A DNA stretch of 64,000 bases from Cycas panzhihuaensis. Its lineage: Eukaryota > Cycadophyta. Made by a program: the position numbers and the translations under genes. The stretch covers positions 80,793,741 to 80,857,740 of the forward strand of contig CM041465.1 of the NCBI GenBank assembly GCA_023213395.1. The letters are read 5' to 3'. The notes beneath the pieces are model-generated. The model saw only the letters and a program-made list of their open reading frames with translations, made no database searches and had not been told where the DNA came from. Positions 31,723-43,679 of this stretch are shown one piece after another (positions within the stretch are counted from its first letter, which is position 1; each line of letters begins with the position of its first letter).

Positions 31723-34245
31723 TGGAAACGCTCTCAGCGGGCAATGATCCAACGCCTAGCGGGAAGGACACAAAACCACGGGGCTAATAGGCTAAGAACG
31801 AGGATCATACCTCGCGGACGTCCGTCTTGTGGGAGGCGGATGCAGGCGCAAGGTGCTGGTTGCTTCCAGTGGCAGGGGCGAGACCCTCCTACCCCTTGGA
31901 TGGCCGGGAAGGGAAAAGGAAACTACGCCGCTACTTCTCAAGGCAATGAGAAAGCGGCGAAGGGGTAACCAACCAAACGTGTCGCAGGTAAGATATGTGC
32001 AAGAGCGGCTAAAGGGGAATCGGTCAAAGAATCTCAGACACTATAGTGTGCAGGGTGTAGCAAAGAAAGCGCACGTAAAGCAAATGTAAAGCAAAAAGCA
32101 AGTACAAAATAAATAGTTATTTCTTTTCCTTTTCCTTATATTTCTCTAACTACCAAAGCAAGCGTAAAGAAACGTAAGAGCGAGGAAAAGGAGTATGAAG
32201 GGTGAGCGGAGAAAACCTGGATCCGGCGGTTGGGCTGAGACGCAGGTGTCCGTCCACGGTTGCGCTTCCTCCCGTCGTCCTCCTTGTATGCGACGTCGGT
32301 TGCAAGCGGTGATGGGGGATCACTTACCTCCCCGAAAGCAAATAAGCACTAACTAAACTGAAATGACAGAAAATAAAGCTCGAAACGGCATATACAAAGG
32401 GAAAAACGTACCAAGCAAGTGTCGACCAATGGGTCGACCTTATCGTCCTCGTCCCGACGCTCCTGCAAGCAAATAAGCGGAATACCTTCCTCTCGAAAGA
32501 GAGGCTACGAGATGCCAAAAGATATATGTATATATGTTGCAAGTAAAGCGAACTAAGTTAAAAAGATATGGCTAAATGCTAACATGCAATGAAAGAAGCA
32601 AAGTCACACGATAAGCATGCCAAGGTCACATACCACATACGCACCCCAAATGGGGTTGAGCATAGCCTCGGGATGGCTAACTCACCCACGAGAGGTCTCC
32701 ACGGGATGTAAGGAGCGATGCTAGCATGCGACAAAAAGATCATGGAGCAACGGGTGGCGTATGCCAAGGTAAACACTCATGGATTCTCGAAGCCTCTCTA
32801 GCCCTACTTCTTAAGCAAAAGCGGAAAATGAAGGGGAGAGGAAAGGGCGGAACCCTTGGGGAGTAGGGCGGCAATGGGGGCGGAACCCGCCTAATCTCCC
32901 TCAAACCCTCGTGTAACCCTTTATCTTGGGTTTGCCCAAGAAATGGCGAAAGAGAAGGATGGGAGAAGAAGGGTGAGTGGAAGAAAAGAATGGGAGACTA
33001 AGCCTATCCTCGGGTGACACTCTAATAAGCCACAAATACTATGGTTCCTTGCATCAATAGCTAAGGGAAACCAAGAAAATGCATATATAAAAGGGAGCAA
33101 AGAGTTGCAAGTGAAATAATACAAAAAAAACAAGCAAAAACACCAAAGAAATGACGCCAAATACCTCAAATGATGAAGGAGGAGTGCATGTGAGCACTCG
33201 GCAACTTGGAGCAGCGGTCCAAGAGATGCCTATGAAGCAATGTAGCATGTCCCTTGCAAGAGAGAGTGGTGGAGCCTCATGCAAAAAGTGAGATGGAAAT
33301 GGTTCCTTCAATGGTTTTCTTGGTGCAAAATCCTCTTGGAGGCCTTCCATATGTGTGAGGAGGAAGAGTGCTTGTATTGGAGCTCGTAGAGGCGTGATGG
33401 CCTCAGTATCTCCAAAGAATAGCGACCCTTGGTGCCTCGTCCCACAGTACATTGAAAGGTGTCTCTTGTCTTGTTTGTTTGTCTTGTCTTTTGTGAAGAA
33501 AACTTGAGAGGAGAGTGAAGTAGAGAGTAGAAAAATTCATTCAATAATAATCATAATAAGGCAAATGAGTGAAAAAAGAGTTTTTATGTCTTGAGTGAAG
33601 CAAGTGAACGTTGGGGGGCCTCGGGCGCCTCCAGCAGATTAGAACCCAGTGGCGGTTCATGAAAATCGCGGGCACTGTCGCGTGTTTCTTTTTTTTTAAA
33701 TTTTAAACAGTCGTACCGCGGCAAACTTAGCGATCTGCATTGGGAACTCCATGATGCAAGCTTAGTTTCTGCATGATGCTGAACCGAAACCCAAAAAGAA
33801 AATTAAAGTAAGAAACCGGTCTTTAAGGTAAAATCATAAGTTAAACTCAAAATACATTAGTCAAGAGCGGTTTTAGGTCATGGGCATGTACTCAAGCGGT
33901 GCAAAAAGACCTAACTAAGGGTTAAACCGGGCTTAGAAAGGGTTTGCAACATAAGCGGCCGCGGTAACATAACAGTGGCAAAAGCATCCGAAAGACCATG
34001 GAGACGTCGTGGGTGGTTGTCGCCATACGGTGTCGCGTTCGATGAATGCCCCACTGTGAGTCGTCATAGGCTAAAAGGTGCGTTAGGCACATGCATAATG
34101 AACAAGCGATCAGCAAATGCGTGCGAGGCGGTATGTCAATCAAATTACTCCAAATTACCTTAGCAATCATAAGTAAGGAAAGTAAGAACATATACTGCAC
34201 AACACGTGTCGATCGTCCGAGTCCATTCCCGATAGCCGGGAAACA
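31723..34245 (-). repeat. GyC 5' LTR
   Basis: The - strand starts TGTTTCCCGGC at 34245 and ends ...GCGTTTCCA at 31723. It is the partner of 24411-26930. Confidence 0.9.
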
Positions 34246-34250
34246 GACCT

Positions 34251-34700
34251 CATTAACAAAACCCTTGAGGTCTTCATGGATTACATGATGGGTCTTTTAT
34301 GCATAAGGGCCCACCATCCTAGCGGTTTACGAGCCATCCTTACCAAGTGTCACAAATACCATGTAAGCCCAAACCCTCTTAAATGTGTGTTTACTGTGAC
34401 AGCTGGAAAACTCAGTTTCCTTATTTTGAAACAAGGAATCCAGATTAATTCTGACAAAGTCAAGGCTATCCTTGACATGCCTCCTCCCAAGACCCAACAA
34501 CGAATCAAGTCGTTCTTGGGTAGATTAGGCTTCCTTAGGTGTTTCTTGGCGAACTTCACCATAAATGCAAAACCCCTGACTAACTTATTGAAGAAAGGGG
34601 CCCCATTCATTTGGTCATTGAAGGCCCAAGAAGCCTTCAAAGAGCTCAAAAGAGCCTTGGATTCTGCCCTGACCTTAGTGCCCATGCTCTTCAACTAACC
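34251..34700 (+). pseudogene. GyB RT, 3' part
   Basis: INKTLEVFMDYMMGLL (34251-34300) continues the RT interrupted by GyC. The catalytic box is FMDY (34273-34284), the second Asp lost. SGLRAILTKCHKYHVSPNPLKCVFTVTAGKLSFL, KQGIQINSDKVKAILDMPPPKTQ and SFLGRLGFLRCFLANF follow to about 34570. The 140-codon frame ends at 34698. Confidence 0.85.
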
Positions 34701-35090
34701 TTTCATCCTGTATACCTCGGCTATCAACAAATTCTTAGGGGCTATGCTCACCCAAGAGGATGACTTGGGATCCAAGAGAGATATATATTTTATCAGTCAC
34801 ACCCTACTTGCAGCTAAACTTAACTACTCCCCTACCGAGAAGGAATGTCTTTCCTTGGTACATGCCACCAAGAAGTTTAGGATCTACTTGCTTGAAAACA
34901 CTACTCGAGTGATCATCTAATCTAATCCCTTAAGGTATCTACTAACCCGATCTGGCTTGATAGGTAGGACCAACAAGTGGGCCATTCTCCTTTAAGAATT
35001 CGATCTCTAAATTGTTAACAAGAAACTGAAGAAGGGGATCGCACTTACTAAACAATTGGCTAACACCCCTATCCCCCACCCTTCGCACAC
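34700..35090 (+). pseudogene. GyB native RNase H
   Basis: FILYTSAINKFLGAMLTQEDD (about 34702-34765), KLNYSPTEKECLSLVHATKK (about 34820-34880) and LRYLLTRSGLIGRTNKWAILL (about 34930-34995). The first catalytic Asp position again reads Ser (LYTS), and the Asp of QSDP has become Asn (SNP). Several stops are present. Confidence 0.75.
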
Positions 35091-35099
35091 ACCTATTGA

Positions 35100-36492
35100 C
35101 GATTCCTTGTCGGATGAGTCCATCTTTCTATTCAAGACCCGTCCTTCCATCCATTGACTGATAGTGATTAGTATGGGGATATTTTGTGATATCTCGCTGA
35201 ATAGTGATACCATCTCGATGCTAGTAATAAGGTAAGATCATACATTCGGGCTACTTCCAGGCAATACTTCCTCATGGAAGAGGTATTATATAAGAGGTCC
35301 TTTGATGGAATCCTCCTTTACTATGTCAATCCTGACAAAACAAGCTAGATACTTTATGAGTACCATAATGACATTTATAGGGGCCACTTTTGGGGCTAAT
35401 CCATGGCCTAGAGGATCCTTCACATGGGTTACTATTAGCCATCCCTCTTTAAGGATGCCCATGCCTAGGCCTTGCGATGTCATAGGTGTCAGGAGTACAC
35501 CAACATCATCCGTTTACCTTTTGAGGCCTTGCACCCCATTATATCTCCATAGATTTTCTCCTAATGGGGATTAGACCTCATTGGGGCCATAACCTCTCCC
35601 TCTTCGTTGTAGCATAAGTTCATCTTAACTATGATAGAGTACTTTAATAAATGAGCTAAAATAATCCCCATGTCCTCTACTTCTGGTAAGATGATAGCTA
35701 CTTTCATCTACCAGCATATCATTTGTTAATTTGGGGTTCCCTATGTCTTGATCACAGATAATGGGACCCCTTTTTTATAATAAGGAAATAGATGAGCTTT
35801 GCGAGAAGTTTAGGATATCTCACAAGACCTCCTCTCCTTATTTACCCCCAGGCTAATGTCCAAATATAATATTTTAATAAAACTCTCATAAACATCCTAA
35901 AGAAAGCTATCATCCAATTTAAAAAAGATTGGCATCTTCAACTTCCTTCTGCCTTATGGGCATACTGCACTTCCATTTGCACAGCTACAAGGATGACCCC
36001 ATTATCCTTTGTGTATGGAACTGAGGCGGTCCTTCCTTTGGAAGTTGAAATTCCTTCCTTATGTGTTTCCATTCAAGGTCTTATTGATGAGGAATCCTAT
36101 CGCTAGGCCTGCCTCCTTGACCTCTTAGCTTTGGATGAGAAACGTTTGATTGCATATTAAGCAAATCTTGCATCTAAAGCTACGGTACGAAGAATGTATA
36201 ACAAACACCTTCACCCTCACCCTTTGCATCTTGGGGACCATGTCCTCAAGTTAGAGTATCTCCACGACCACTTGTCTAAATTTAGACCTAAATGGGTTTG
36301 TCCTTTCGTCATTCTTGAAAGTCTTAATAACAATGGCTATAGGATTACAACCCTAGAAAGTCTTGAGTTTGAAAAAGCTGTCAATGGTAAATTCCTAAAG
36401 AAATTCTTTGTGTGGCATTCCCTACTCCTAAGTAGACTAGGCACACCGCTTCCTTTCTTCTCACTTCGAAATAAGCCTAAACTACCACTCTA
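35100..36492 (+). pseudogene. GyB integrase
   Basis: Fragments of the HHCC region (about 35330-35520), WGLDLIGAI (about 35567-35595), LITDNGTPFL (about 35748-35780) and a badly altered NGQMESF region (reading NVQIxYFNKTL, about 35850-35890, Glu lost) are followed by the C-terminal HVLKLEYLHDHLSKFRPKWV and LESLEFEKAVNGKFLKKF (36236-36412). The last open frame is 36194-36493. Confidence 0.8.
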
Positions 36493-37756
36493 AGCATGCC
36501 TCCATTCCTTCTAACCATAGGTGGAGTGGCGGCTTAGGGTGGCCTTCCTATCTTTATAGTTCCATACCTCCTATGGCATCTTTTTGTTTCCCTCCTGAGG
36601 GAAACCTTTCCTCCTAGTTGGATGTGTAAGCTTCCATCGCTCTTGAGCTCAGAAGCTCACCCCAACTAGGATTTCTTGCTTGAGTATCTATACCTCTCCT
36701 TTGACATCACTTCTTTTGCATATTCGTTATGCTCCTTCGATGGACATGCATGATACTCCCTCTCCTATCCACACACATGCCTATCACCTACACACATGGT
36801 AGTTGTATGTGCCCACTATGAGTGTGGTCCTAGATGAAAGGATGTGTGAATGTCACCTAAGTGATCTAACAATAAAAGCTACATATAACAGTCAACTAAA
36901 ATCATCATGATGTATAGCCCCTGATACACCCGTGCACCCATATCTCCATACATAAATATATAGACAAATAAACAATAAATACAACATCATAAAATCATCA
37001 TAACACCATCATCATGGACCAAAAGAGGTGCTAATTACCCCCCCCGCCCCCACCCCCCACACACACATATATATATATATATACAATGAATCATATTGTA
37101 CAAAGCCATATAGTACATCATCCTCAGGAAGTTGGAATCCATGCAAGGAGGAGTACAATCATGTATCAACATATGGTGATGGTTGTTATCTTTGAGCAAC
37201 GTTAGACCATAATGGACTATGTCCTGTCCATTTCTATCTTACACATAGCAGGCGAGTTATCATGGCAAGTGAAGTAGGAACTCCTGGTTATATTGGTCCC
37301 AATTTGATTTTATTGAGTGGCGCCACTGCCCTTGAAGGGAATTCTACAACTTATGGTCCGTCATCATTCGGTGGGAATGCATGCATCAAGTTGGCAGGGT
37401 TTTCCCATTGGAGATCCATCATCTCCTCGATCCATGGCATCTAATCTTACTCACAACATCCTTATCTTCAACCTACATAGAATGGCTCCCTGCATAACAA
37501 TGGTGTCTCTCCTCTATTTAAAGACCTACATTTAATGGCGACTCAAATCAATGGTGACTCTGCAAATCTGCACCACTAGTTATTTATGATCTCCAAGGCC
37601 CTATTCCCACAACATCAATGGAATCTTGTGTAATTCGATAGTGGCACCTCCAGCATAGAGAATGGATGGCGAAGGCCCCTGCAACTTGCTTCTTAAGATC
37701 TGCAACTTTATTCTCATGGCAACATCCCTCCTTCGCTCAGAAAAATTATTGGAATC
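36493..37756 (+). other. GyB 3' internal segment, no antisense gene
   Basis: The first part (to about 37170) follows GyA post-integrase sequence, with a C-rich run and CA/TA microsatellite at 37036-37084. After that I recognise nothing: the antisense gene and the second RNase H are absent, and 37180-37756 matches no other copy by eye. Small open frames (37262-37444, 37317-37535) show no motif. Confidence 0.5.
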
Positions 37757-38394
37757 TATTTCCTAGGTACCAAGAATGGACATGGGCGACTGGACTCAGG
37801 TAAGTGTATTTATGCTTCTATCCTCATTCCCGTTGGCTTCAGGTTTCTATGAGGTTGTCGATAGAGGCACAATACACATTGATTGGTTGATTGTGTGATC
37901 ATTATGAATTGTTTGCCTGTGCATGTTACATCTTAACACCTTAGCCTATGATGAATCATGATACACATCCCATGGCCTTCTATAACCCTCCACCATATCT
38001 CCACCACATCTCCAAATACTCTTGGCTCCAGTAGCCCATCTTTTATTGTTCCTGGTGTGACATAATCCCTAGCACCCCACCTAGGCCCGATTGTCACTTT
38101 CATTTCATCACTTGTCTCTTTTTGGAGTGCTTTTATCACACATCGTGGTCCTCCTAGGTCTCAAGACCCCCTCATCATCTTACCCTTGCATTATTGCCTT
38201 CTTACGGTCTAAGACCCCCTTTCTCGAAGTCTCTTGGACTCCCCCCTCTCTGTTTTTTGTTAATTTTGGCCGCACCACTGTAAACTCTATGGTACCATTG
38301 TAAACTATGTGATAACACAAAGTTTGCTATGGTGCGATTGTTCAAAAACCTTTTTTAATCTGGCCATGGCTAATTTTCCATTAAATACAAAATT
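37757..38394 (+). repeat. LTR-c: 3' LTR of GyB, cut by CoB
   Basis: It starts TATTTCCTAGGTACCAAGAATGG (first G of TG mutated) and continues with GACTCAGGTAAGTGT and GCCTATGATGAATC like the other LTRs, up to the AAACTCTATGGTACCATTG block. CoB begins at 38395; no LTR sequence is found beyond CoB, so the rest is deleted. Confidence 0.75.
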
Positions 38395-39021
38395 TGTTGA
38401 GAATACAAGGTCCCAAACTTTAAACCGTTACAAGATCTAAACTATTTTGCAACTAGTTACAGGAATCGAAACTAAGATTTAATATGCAAGTTCTAAAATC
38501 AGAGATAATACAATAACATCAATATACAAGCTAAACATCAAATATACACCCTATATAATGTGGTAAAACCCTAGCAGTGTGCTAGGGAAACATCGACATA
38601 GAAAAGGTATTGATCTTTATTGCTATAGAATGGAGAAATAGTACATCTCAGAAGTAGAGTGTTGTCAGGAACAACAACCAGTCACTGCCCTTATCACAAT
38701 ACATTACATTATATTCAACATAATAAGAAAAGCCCTAAAATGGACTACATAAAAGGGACATCTAAGGCATGAATCTCAACCATAGAATCTAAGGTATTTG
38801 TATCAAACGACCATGATTCTCTTTACATTTTAATATGGTTTATAGGGCTAATTTTTCTGGTCGGGGGCTATCTTCCCCGAACCCCCTCTTAGCGGGGGGC
38901 GTTCCACTCCCCCCCCTCAGGGGCTCCACTTTGGAACTCCATGAGAAAGATTAGGGGGGAAACCGCGCCGAAAACATGCCAAAATTTTAGCCTTAAACAA
39001 TTGTTATTATAATATCTAACA
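38395..39021 (-). repeat. CoB 3' LTR
   Basis: TGTTGAGAAT...ATATCTAACA, 627 bp, TG...CA. Its start at 38395 abuts LTR-c and its end abuts the polypurine tract AAGGTGGAGAT (39022-39032 on the - strand). AATAAAGATCAATACC on the - strand (about 38605-38620) is a polyadenylation-type signal. Confidence 0.85.
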
Positions 39022-39153
39022 ATCTCCACCTTGAAAACAATTTATCCAATACCTTTCTTGGACCCTTCATCATCTTTTCTGCAAGCCAAGAGAAGTCCAA
39101 CACCATTTGAACTTCTCTACTAGTACTAGTTTTGTGAATATGTCAGCATAATT

Positions 39154-39732
39154 CTAATTGGTGTGAATCTTTTCAAGTGCCACTCCACCTTCTTCCATAA
39201 CCTGTCTAACAAAATGGTACTTAAGAGCAATATGTTTTGTTCTACTGTGATAAGCCAGATTCTTGGCTAAGTAAATGGCACTTTGACTATCACAAAATAC
39301 CTTTACATTTTCCTGTCTCCTTCCAAGCTCAACCAATAGACCTTGTAACCAGATTGCTTCTTTACAAGCATGTGCTGTAACAAAATATTCAACTTCCATG
39401 GTTGATAGTGCAATTGTGCTATGCAATTTGGACATCCAACTAATTCGACCATTTGCAAGAGTGAAAACATAACCTGAAGTAGACCTTCTTTTCTCTAAAT
39501 CTCTTGTAAAGTCTGAATCAACATATTCAGAAACCTGATTACCTGTACCTCTAAAGGTGATGCAGTAGTCACTTGTGCCTCTCAAATACTGAAGCACCCA
39601 TTTCACTGCAGCCCAATGTTCTTTCCATAGATTTGCCATAAACCTGCTAACTACACCGACTGCATGTGAAATATCAGGTCTTGTACATACCATGGCATAC
39701 ATCAAACTTCCTACTATACTGGCATAAGGCAC
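39154..39732 (-). pseudogene. CoB RNase H
   Basis: A 192-codon frame: the RT tail YASIVGSLMYAMVCTRPDISHAVGVVSRFM, then the copia RNase H with YVDSDFTRDLEKRRSTSGYVFTLANGRISWMSKLHSTIALST (catalytic Asp in VDSD), MEVEYFVTAHACKEAIWL (Glu) and VFCDSQSAIYLAKN (Asp), ending HHFVRQV-like KYHFVRQVMEEG. All expected acidic residues are present; the frame ends normally at 39154 near the polypurine tract. Confidence 0.9.
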
Positions 39733-39927
39733 ACGAAATATATAAACCTTTTCTTCTTAACTACTAGGACTCATATTTGAAGAAAGCTTGAAGTAGGAAG
39801 CCAATGGGATACTCACTGGTTTCACATTTTCCATACCAAACCTGGTTAGCACCTTCTCCACATATTTCTGCTGTGATAACCATAGCTTACCATTTTTCCT
39901 ATCTCTGTGTATCTCCATGCCTAAGAT

Positions 39928-40794
39928 TTATTTTGCAGCTCCTAGATCCTTCGTATCAAAAGTCCTACCCAGTTGAGCCTTTAGCATATTGATTTCTTCC
40001 ATGCTCTTGCTTACAACCAGTATGTCATCAACATATAGTACCAAGATAATGAATAAGACATTGTCCATAAATTTAAAGTAAACACAATGATCATACTCAC
40101 TTCTTTTGAAATTTTGGCTCTCCATGAAGGCATCAAACTTCTTATACCACTGCCTAAGTGATTGCTTTAGGCCATACAATGATTTCCTGAGCCTACAAAC
40201 AAGTCTTTTTCTGCCATTATGTACAAACCCTTCTGGTTGATCCATATAGATCTTCTCATCTAAATCTCCATGTAGAAAAGCTATTTTTACATCTAACTGC
40301 TCCAACTCCAAATCAAGAGAAGCTACTAATACTAACAGCACTCGAATTGAAACAAGTTTGACAACTGGGGAAAAGATCTCATGAAAGTCAATACCTGGTT
40401 TCTGTACATAGCCTTTAGCCACTAATCTTGCCCTGTATTTATCAACCTTTCCATCAACATCTGTTTTGATCTTAAAAACCCACCTGCGACCAACAGTCTT
40501 CCTACCATGTGGAAGTTCTACCAAGTCCCATGAATTATTTTTCTTCAATGCATTTATCTCTTCCTGCATAACTCTCTTCCATTTCTCACTATGGATATCA
40601 TCTACTACTTCTTGAAAACATGTAGGCTCACCATCATTAGAAACCAAAGCAATAGAAGTAGATAGGTTGTACCTATCAGGTGGATGACTGACTCGTGTAG
40701 ATCTTCTAATTATTGGCAGATGAGTGTCCACATACTCATGTAAGTTTGTTGCAGATTCATCTTCAGAAAGATCTTCCTGCTCTTCTGATTTCAA
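39928..40794 (-). pseudogene. CoB reverse transcriptase
   Basis: A 288-codon frame with NSWDLVELPHGRKTVGRRWVFKIKTDVDGKVDKYRARLVAKGY (about 40420-40550), LDVKIAFLHGDLDEKIYMDQPEGF, RLRKSLYGLKQSLRQWYKKFD and the catalytic LYVDDILVVSK (about 40005-40040). YVDD is intact. The frame breaks at about 39928 within GAAKxILGMEI. Confidence 0.9.
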
Positions 40795-40842
40795 AGATGG
40801 CTAGGTTTCAAACTTGACCTGTTAATGTTCATCTTTCTGCTC

Positions 40843-41718
40843 CTATTTCATTTCAACTTCTCCACAGTCTGATTTTAGAAGGGAATATTCATCAAATACA
40901 ACATTTCTGTTAATAGTGATTTTGTAGGCAGTAGGATCCCACAACCTGTATCCCTTCACACCATCCTTATCACTATAACCAACAAAGATATATCTCTTGG
41001 ATTTTGGGTTTAACTTTGAACGTTTACTTTTGTCAGTCCAGGCATAACCATCACAACAAAAAACTTTTAAATTTGAATAATCACATGGATGTCCAGTACA
41101 TATCTTTTCAGGAATCTTGCAATCTATTGCAAGTGATGGTGACCTATTTATCGGATAGTAAGCTGTTTGAATAGCTTCTGCCCACAAGTCCTGCTCCACT
41201 CCTGCATTACTTAGCATGCTTCTTGCTCTTTCCAAGAGTGTCATATTCATGCGCTCAGCAATGCCATTTTACTGTGGAGTATAGCTAGTGGTCTTGTGTC
41301 TTTCGATCCCAGCTTCTCTGCAATAGTTCTCAAACTCCAAGGAGTTGAAATCACCTCAATTGTCAATTCTTAAATATTTGATTGTCTTACCAGTATTGTT
41401 ATCAACTAGAGCCTTGAACTGCTTAAACACACTGAAAACTTCAGATTTCTTTTTCAAAAAATAGACCCATACCTTCTTGGAGTAATCATCTATAAATGTG
41501 ACATAATATAATGATCCTCCATAAGATATTTTAGGAGATGGTCCCCATACATCTGGATGTATGTGATCTAGAACGCCTTTGCTAGTGTGACTCCCTACTT
41601 TAAACCAGAGTCTACACTGCTTTCCAAAAATACAATGTTTACAGAAAGCCAAATCTGAAAGCTGCAAGTTAGGAAGCAACTTACGGTTTATCATCACCTT
41701 AAGTCCTCTCTCACTCAT
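40843..41718 (-). pseudogene. CoB integrase
   Basis: Two frames. 41718-41356: CKHCIFGKQCRLWF (zinc-binding Cys-x2-Cys), DHIHPDVWGPSPKISYGGSLYYVTFIDDYSKKVWVYF (catalytic Asp) and IKYLRIDN (second Asp). Across a break near 41345 follow HKTTSYTPQ-like residues and GIAERMNMTLLERARSML (catalytic Glu in AERMN, about 41235-41260). 41250-40843 holds the C-terminal CDYSNLKVFCCDGYAW region. A few stops and frame changes inactivate it. Confidence 0.88.
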
Positions 41719-41730
41719 GTGCCCAAGTCT

Positions 41731-42434
41731 CTAATGCCATAACTGAGCTGGATCTTCTACAGTCTTTGATGCTATAGCTGCTTGGCTGACATCTGTACTT
41801 CCCACTAAAATGTAAAGATTTCCTTTCTTTAAGGCTTTCATAACAACCAAGGCGCACTTTGACACCTTTAGGACTCCTTCATGACCTATATGTTTAAAAC
41901 CACCTGAATCTAATTCACCCAAGGAAATTAGATTCCTTTTCAAATTAGGTACATGTCTAACCTCAGTTAATGTTCTGACAACCCATCGAACATCTTAATT
42001 CTGATGCTACCAATACCCACTGTCTTACAAGAAACTTCATTTTCCATAAGCACATCACCACCATCAAGAGGTTGGTATGATGAGAACCAACTCTTGTGTG
42101 GACACATGTGGTGCGAAGCACCTGAAACTAATAACTAGTCATGGTGATAATGAGAAATATTACAAGCGACCAAGACAACATCATCCATACCTTGATTTGA
42201 CTCCACCTGATTCACCTCCTTGGCATGATCTTCATTTTTCTGGAACTCCTTCCTTTTGTAACAATCCTTCTTGAAGCGATCGATCTTATTACAATGCCAA
42301 CACCTGAGCTTACTCTTTTTGCTCCTTGACTGCGACCTCGATGTATCCCTGGAGTTTTGTCCTCTCTCAAACATTCTACCCCTTACTGTCATGGCTTCTG
42401 GTGTGGAGGCTTCTGGAGTTTTGTCCTCTTTCAA
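41731..42434 (-). pseudogene. CoB gag C-terminus to GAG-pre-integrase
   Basis: The knuckle CWHCNKIDRFKKDC (about 42245-42310, CX2CX4HX4C with the His position reading Arg) lies in frame 42434-42135. NLISLGELDSGGFKHIGHEG and GNLYILVGST (41740-41943) form the pre-integrase block. The protease between them is scrambled. A 33-bp stretch of gag (CTGGAGTTTTGTCCTCT...) occurs twice, near 42353 and 42414. Confidence 0.75.
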
Positions 42435-42448
42435 ACTTTCTACCCCTA

Positions 42449-43679
42449 AACCCTTTTATTTGATCTTGTGTTTTTAAAATCCATTTTCATTAAACTCAAA
42501 CCATTGAAACATATATATCCTCATAACCTCGTTAGTAAATTAAAACACACAAACTATTCTAACTTGTGAAATATAATTCCCTCTAAACTCTTTCATTTAA
42601 CCTATTAACTTAAATATCAGTATCTTTGACATCAAAATATCATTTTAATTTCCCAAAATACCTATTAAAATCATTAGGTATAATCAAATATCATGAAAAC
42701 TCATTTCATTGAAATGAGTTTTCATGATATTTGATTATACCTAATGATTTTAATAGGTATTGAAAATGCATTTTATTTAATTTCAAAGAATTGGCCCTTT
42801 TCTGCCAATTGCCTTTCTTTTAGTCATACACATTTAACACTCATCTTTCAATAACCCATTAATATGATAAACTCCTATATTATTTCAATCAATACCGATA
42901 AAACCATTTTCAATTAGTGTCATAAATCCTCCATGCCTATGTCTTTTAATTAAATACTCTTAAACCCATTTTTATTAGAGACACAATCTTAATTTCTTTT
43001 TTTTTACTTAATCTCATATGCTCTAATCCCCTTTCAATTTTTGCATATAAAACTCTTATTAACCATTTTCCAAATTATTACAATGCCACATAATATGTTT
43101 TGAGAACATATAATGGAATCTACCATCACCCTTATATGATGCTTCAATGTTTAACTAAAAAGAACTACACAAGAAGGAATAAAAATATTTTAAAAGCTTA
43201 ACTTTTCATAAAATGATATATCATTTGTTCAGTAGCATATGAGATTTTAGTTTAATGGCAAACGATCAAAGCCGTGAAACCCAAGTTCCATTCTAACCCC
43301 ATGGTATAGAGTGGATGATCGTGGTCATATTGGTTATTTTTATTATCACTTGGCACTAGCGGGACGATAAAATACAAGGGCAATCCTCAAAGGATTAGAC
43401 ATAAGAGATTCCGTTTGTGAAATTAAGTACTCAAAGCATTATATTTATTGAATAGAAATCTTGATAAAAGTAATCGTTAAAGCAGATGGCAAGTCCGACC
43501 AAAAGAAAAGAGGGAAGAGATGCAAGAGTAAAAAAGGAGAACTACTCCAAATTTTATTACAACAATTCAGTCCGAAAACGGATTGCAACCGATGGAACGA
43601 ATCCATTCACGCCTGGTAACGAAAAGCTAGGTGTTCAGACATCCGAATACATAGAAAGGGCAGACATAAAGCCTGCCTA
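42449..43679. other. AT-rich DNA between CoB and the germin-like gene
   Basis: No coding motif is seen on either strand. Strongly AT-rich, with many AATTT and TTAAT runs. It contains the inverted repeat at 42657-42761 and, at the right end, 3' flanking sequence of the germin-like gene (AATAAA on the - strand at 43553-43558 and 43444-43449). Confidence 0.6.
42657..42761. repeat. Perfect inverted repeat, 52-bp arms, 1-bp loop
   Basis: Centred on T at 42709. I paired the bases from the centre outward: all 52 pairs match and pairing stops at 42656/42762. No transposase, target duplication or terminal TG/CA is evident. RNA from either strand would fold into a near-continuous hairpin. Confidence 0.92.

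Larger units (their letters stand above)
24411..34245 (-). mobile_element. GyC: 9.8-kb internally deleted Tat-lineage element nested in GyB
   Basis: LTRs of 2520 bp (24411-26930) and 2523 bp (31723-34245) in the same orientation flank 4.8 kb of internal sequence. The flanks carry a 5-bp target-site duplication GACCT (24406-24410 and 34246-34250), and the GyB RT reads through the empty site. The interior has gag, protease and part of the linker, then passes directly to post-integrase sequence. RT, RNase H, integrase, antisense gene and second RNase H are all missing, so it could only have moved with help from a complete relative. Confidence 0.92.
20860..38394 (+). mobile_element. GyB: decayed Tat-lineage element, split by GyC
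   Basis: The left half is 20860-24405 (end of LTR, gag, protease, start of RT); GyC occupies 24411-34245; the right half resumes at 34251 in the middle of RT (FHDL/INKTLEVF across the target site) and runs through RNase H, integrase and LTR-c to 38394. Domains match GyA. The 5' part of gag with the YGVDPLHPYG repeats is missing, and so are the antisense gene and second RNase H. Stops are frequent, and it is more decayed than the other copies. Confidence 0.85.
38395..42448 (-). mobile_element. CoB: 5'-truncated Ty1/copia element
   Basis: A 627-bp 3' LTR (38395-39021) precedes, in - strand reverse order, RNase H, RT, integrase, GAG-pre-integrase and the zinc-knuckle end of gag. The sequence stops in gag near 42448 and changes to AT-rich DNA, so the protease-proximal gag, primer binding site and 5' LTR are missing. 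The coding region is in better condition than CoA. The family is a different copia, also Tork-like in its RT motifs. Confidence 0.9.
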
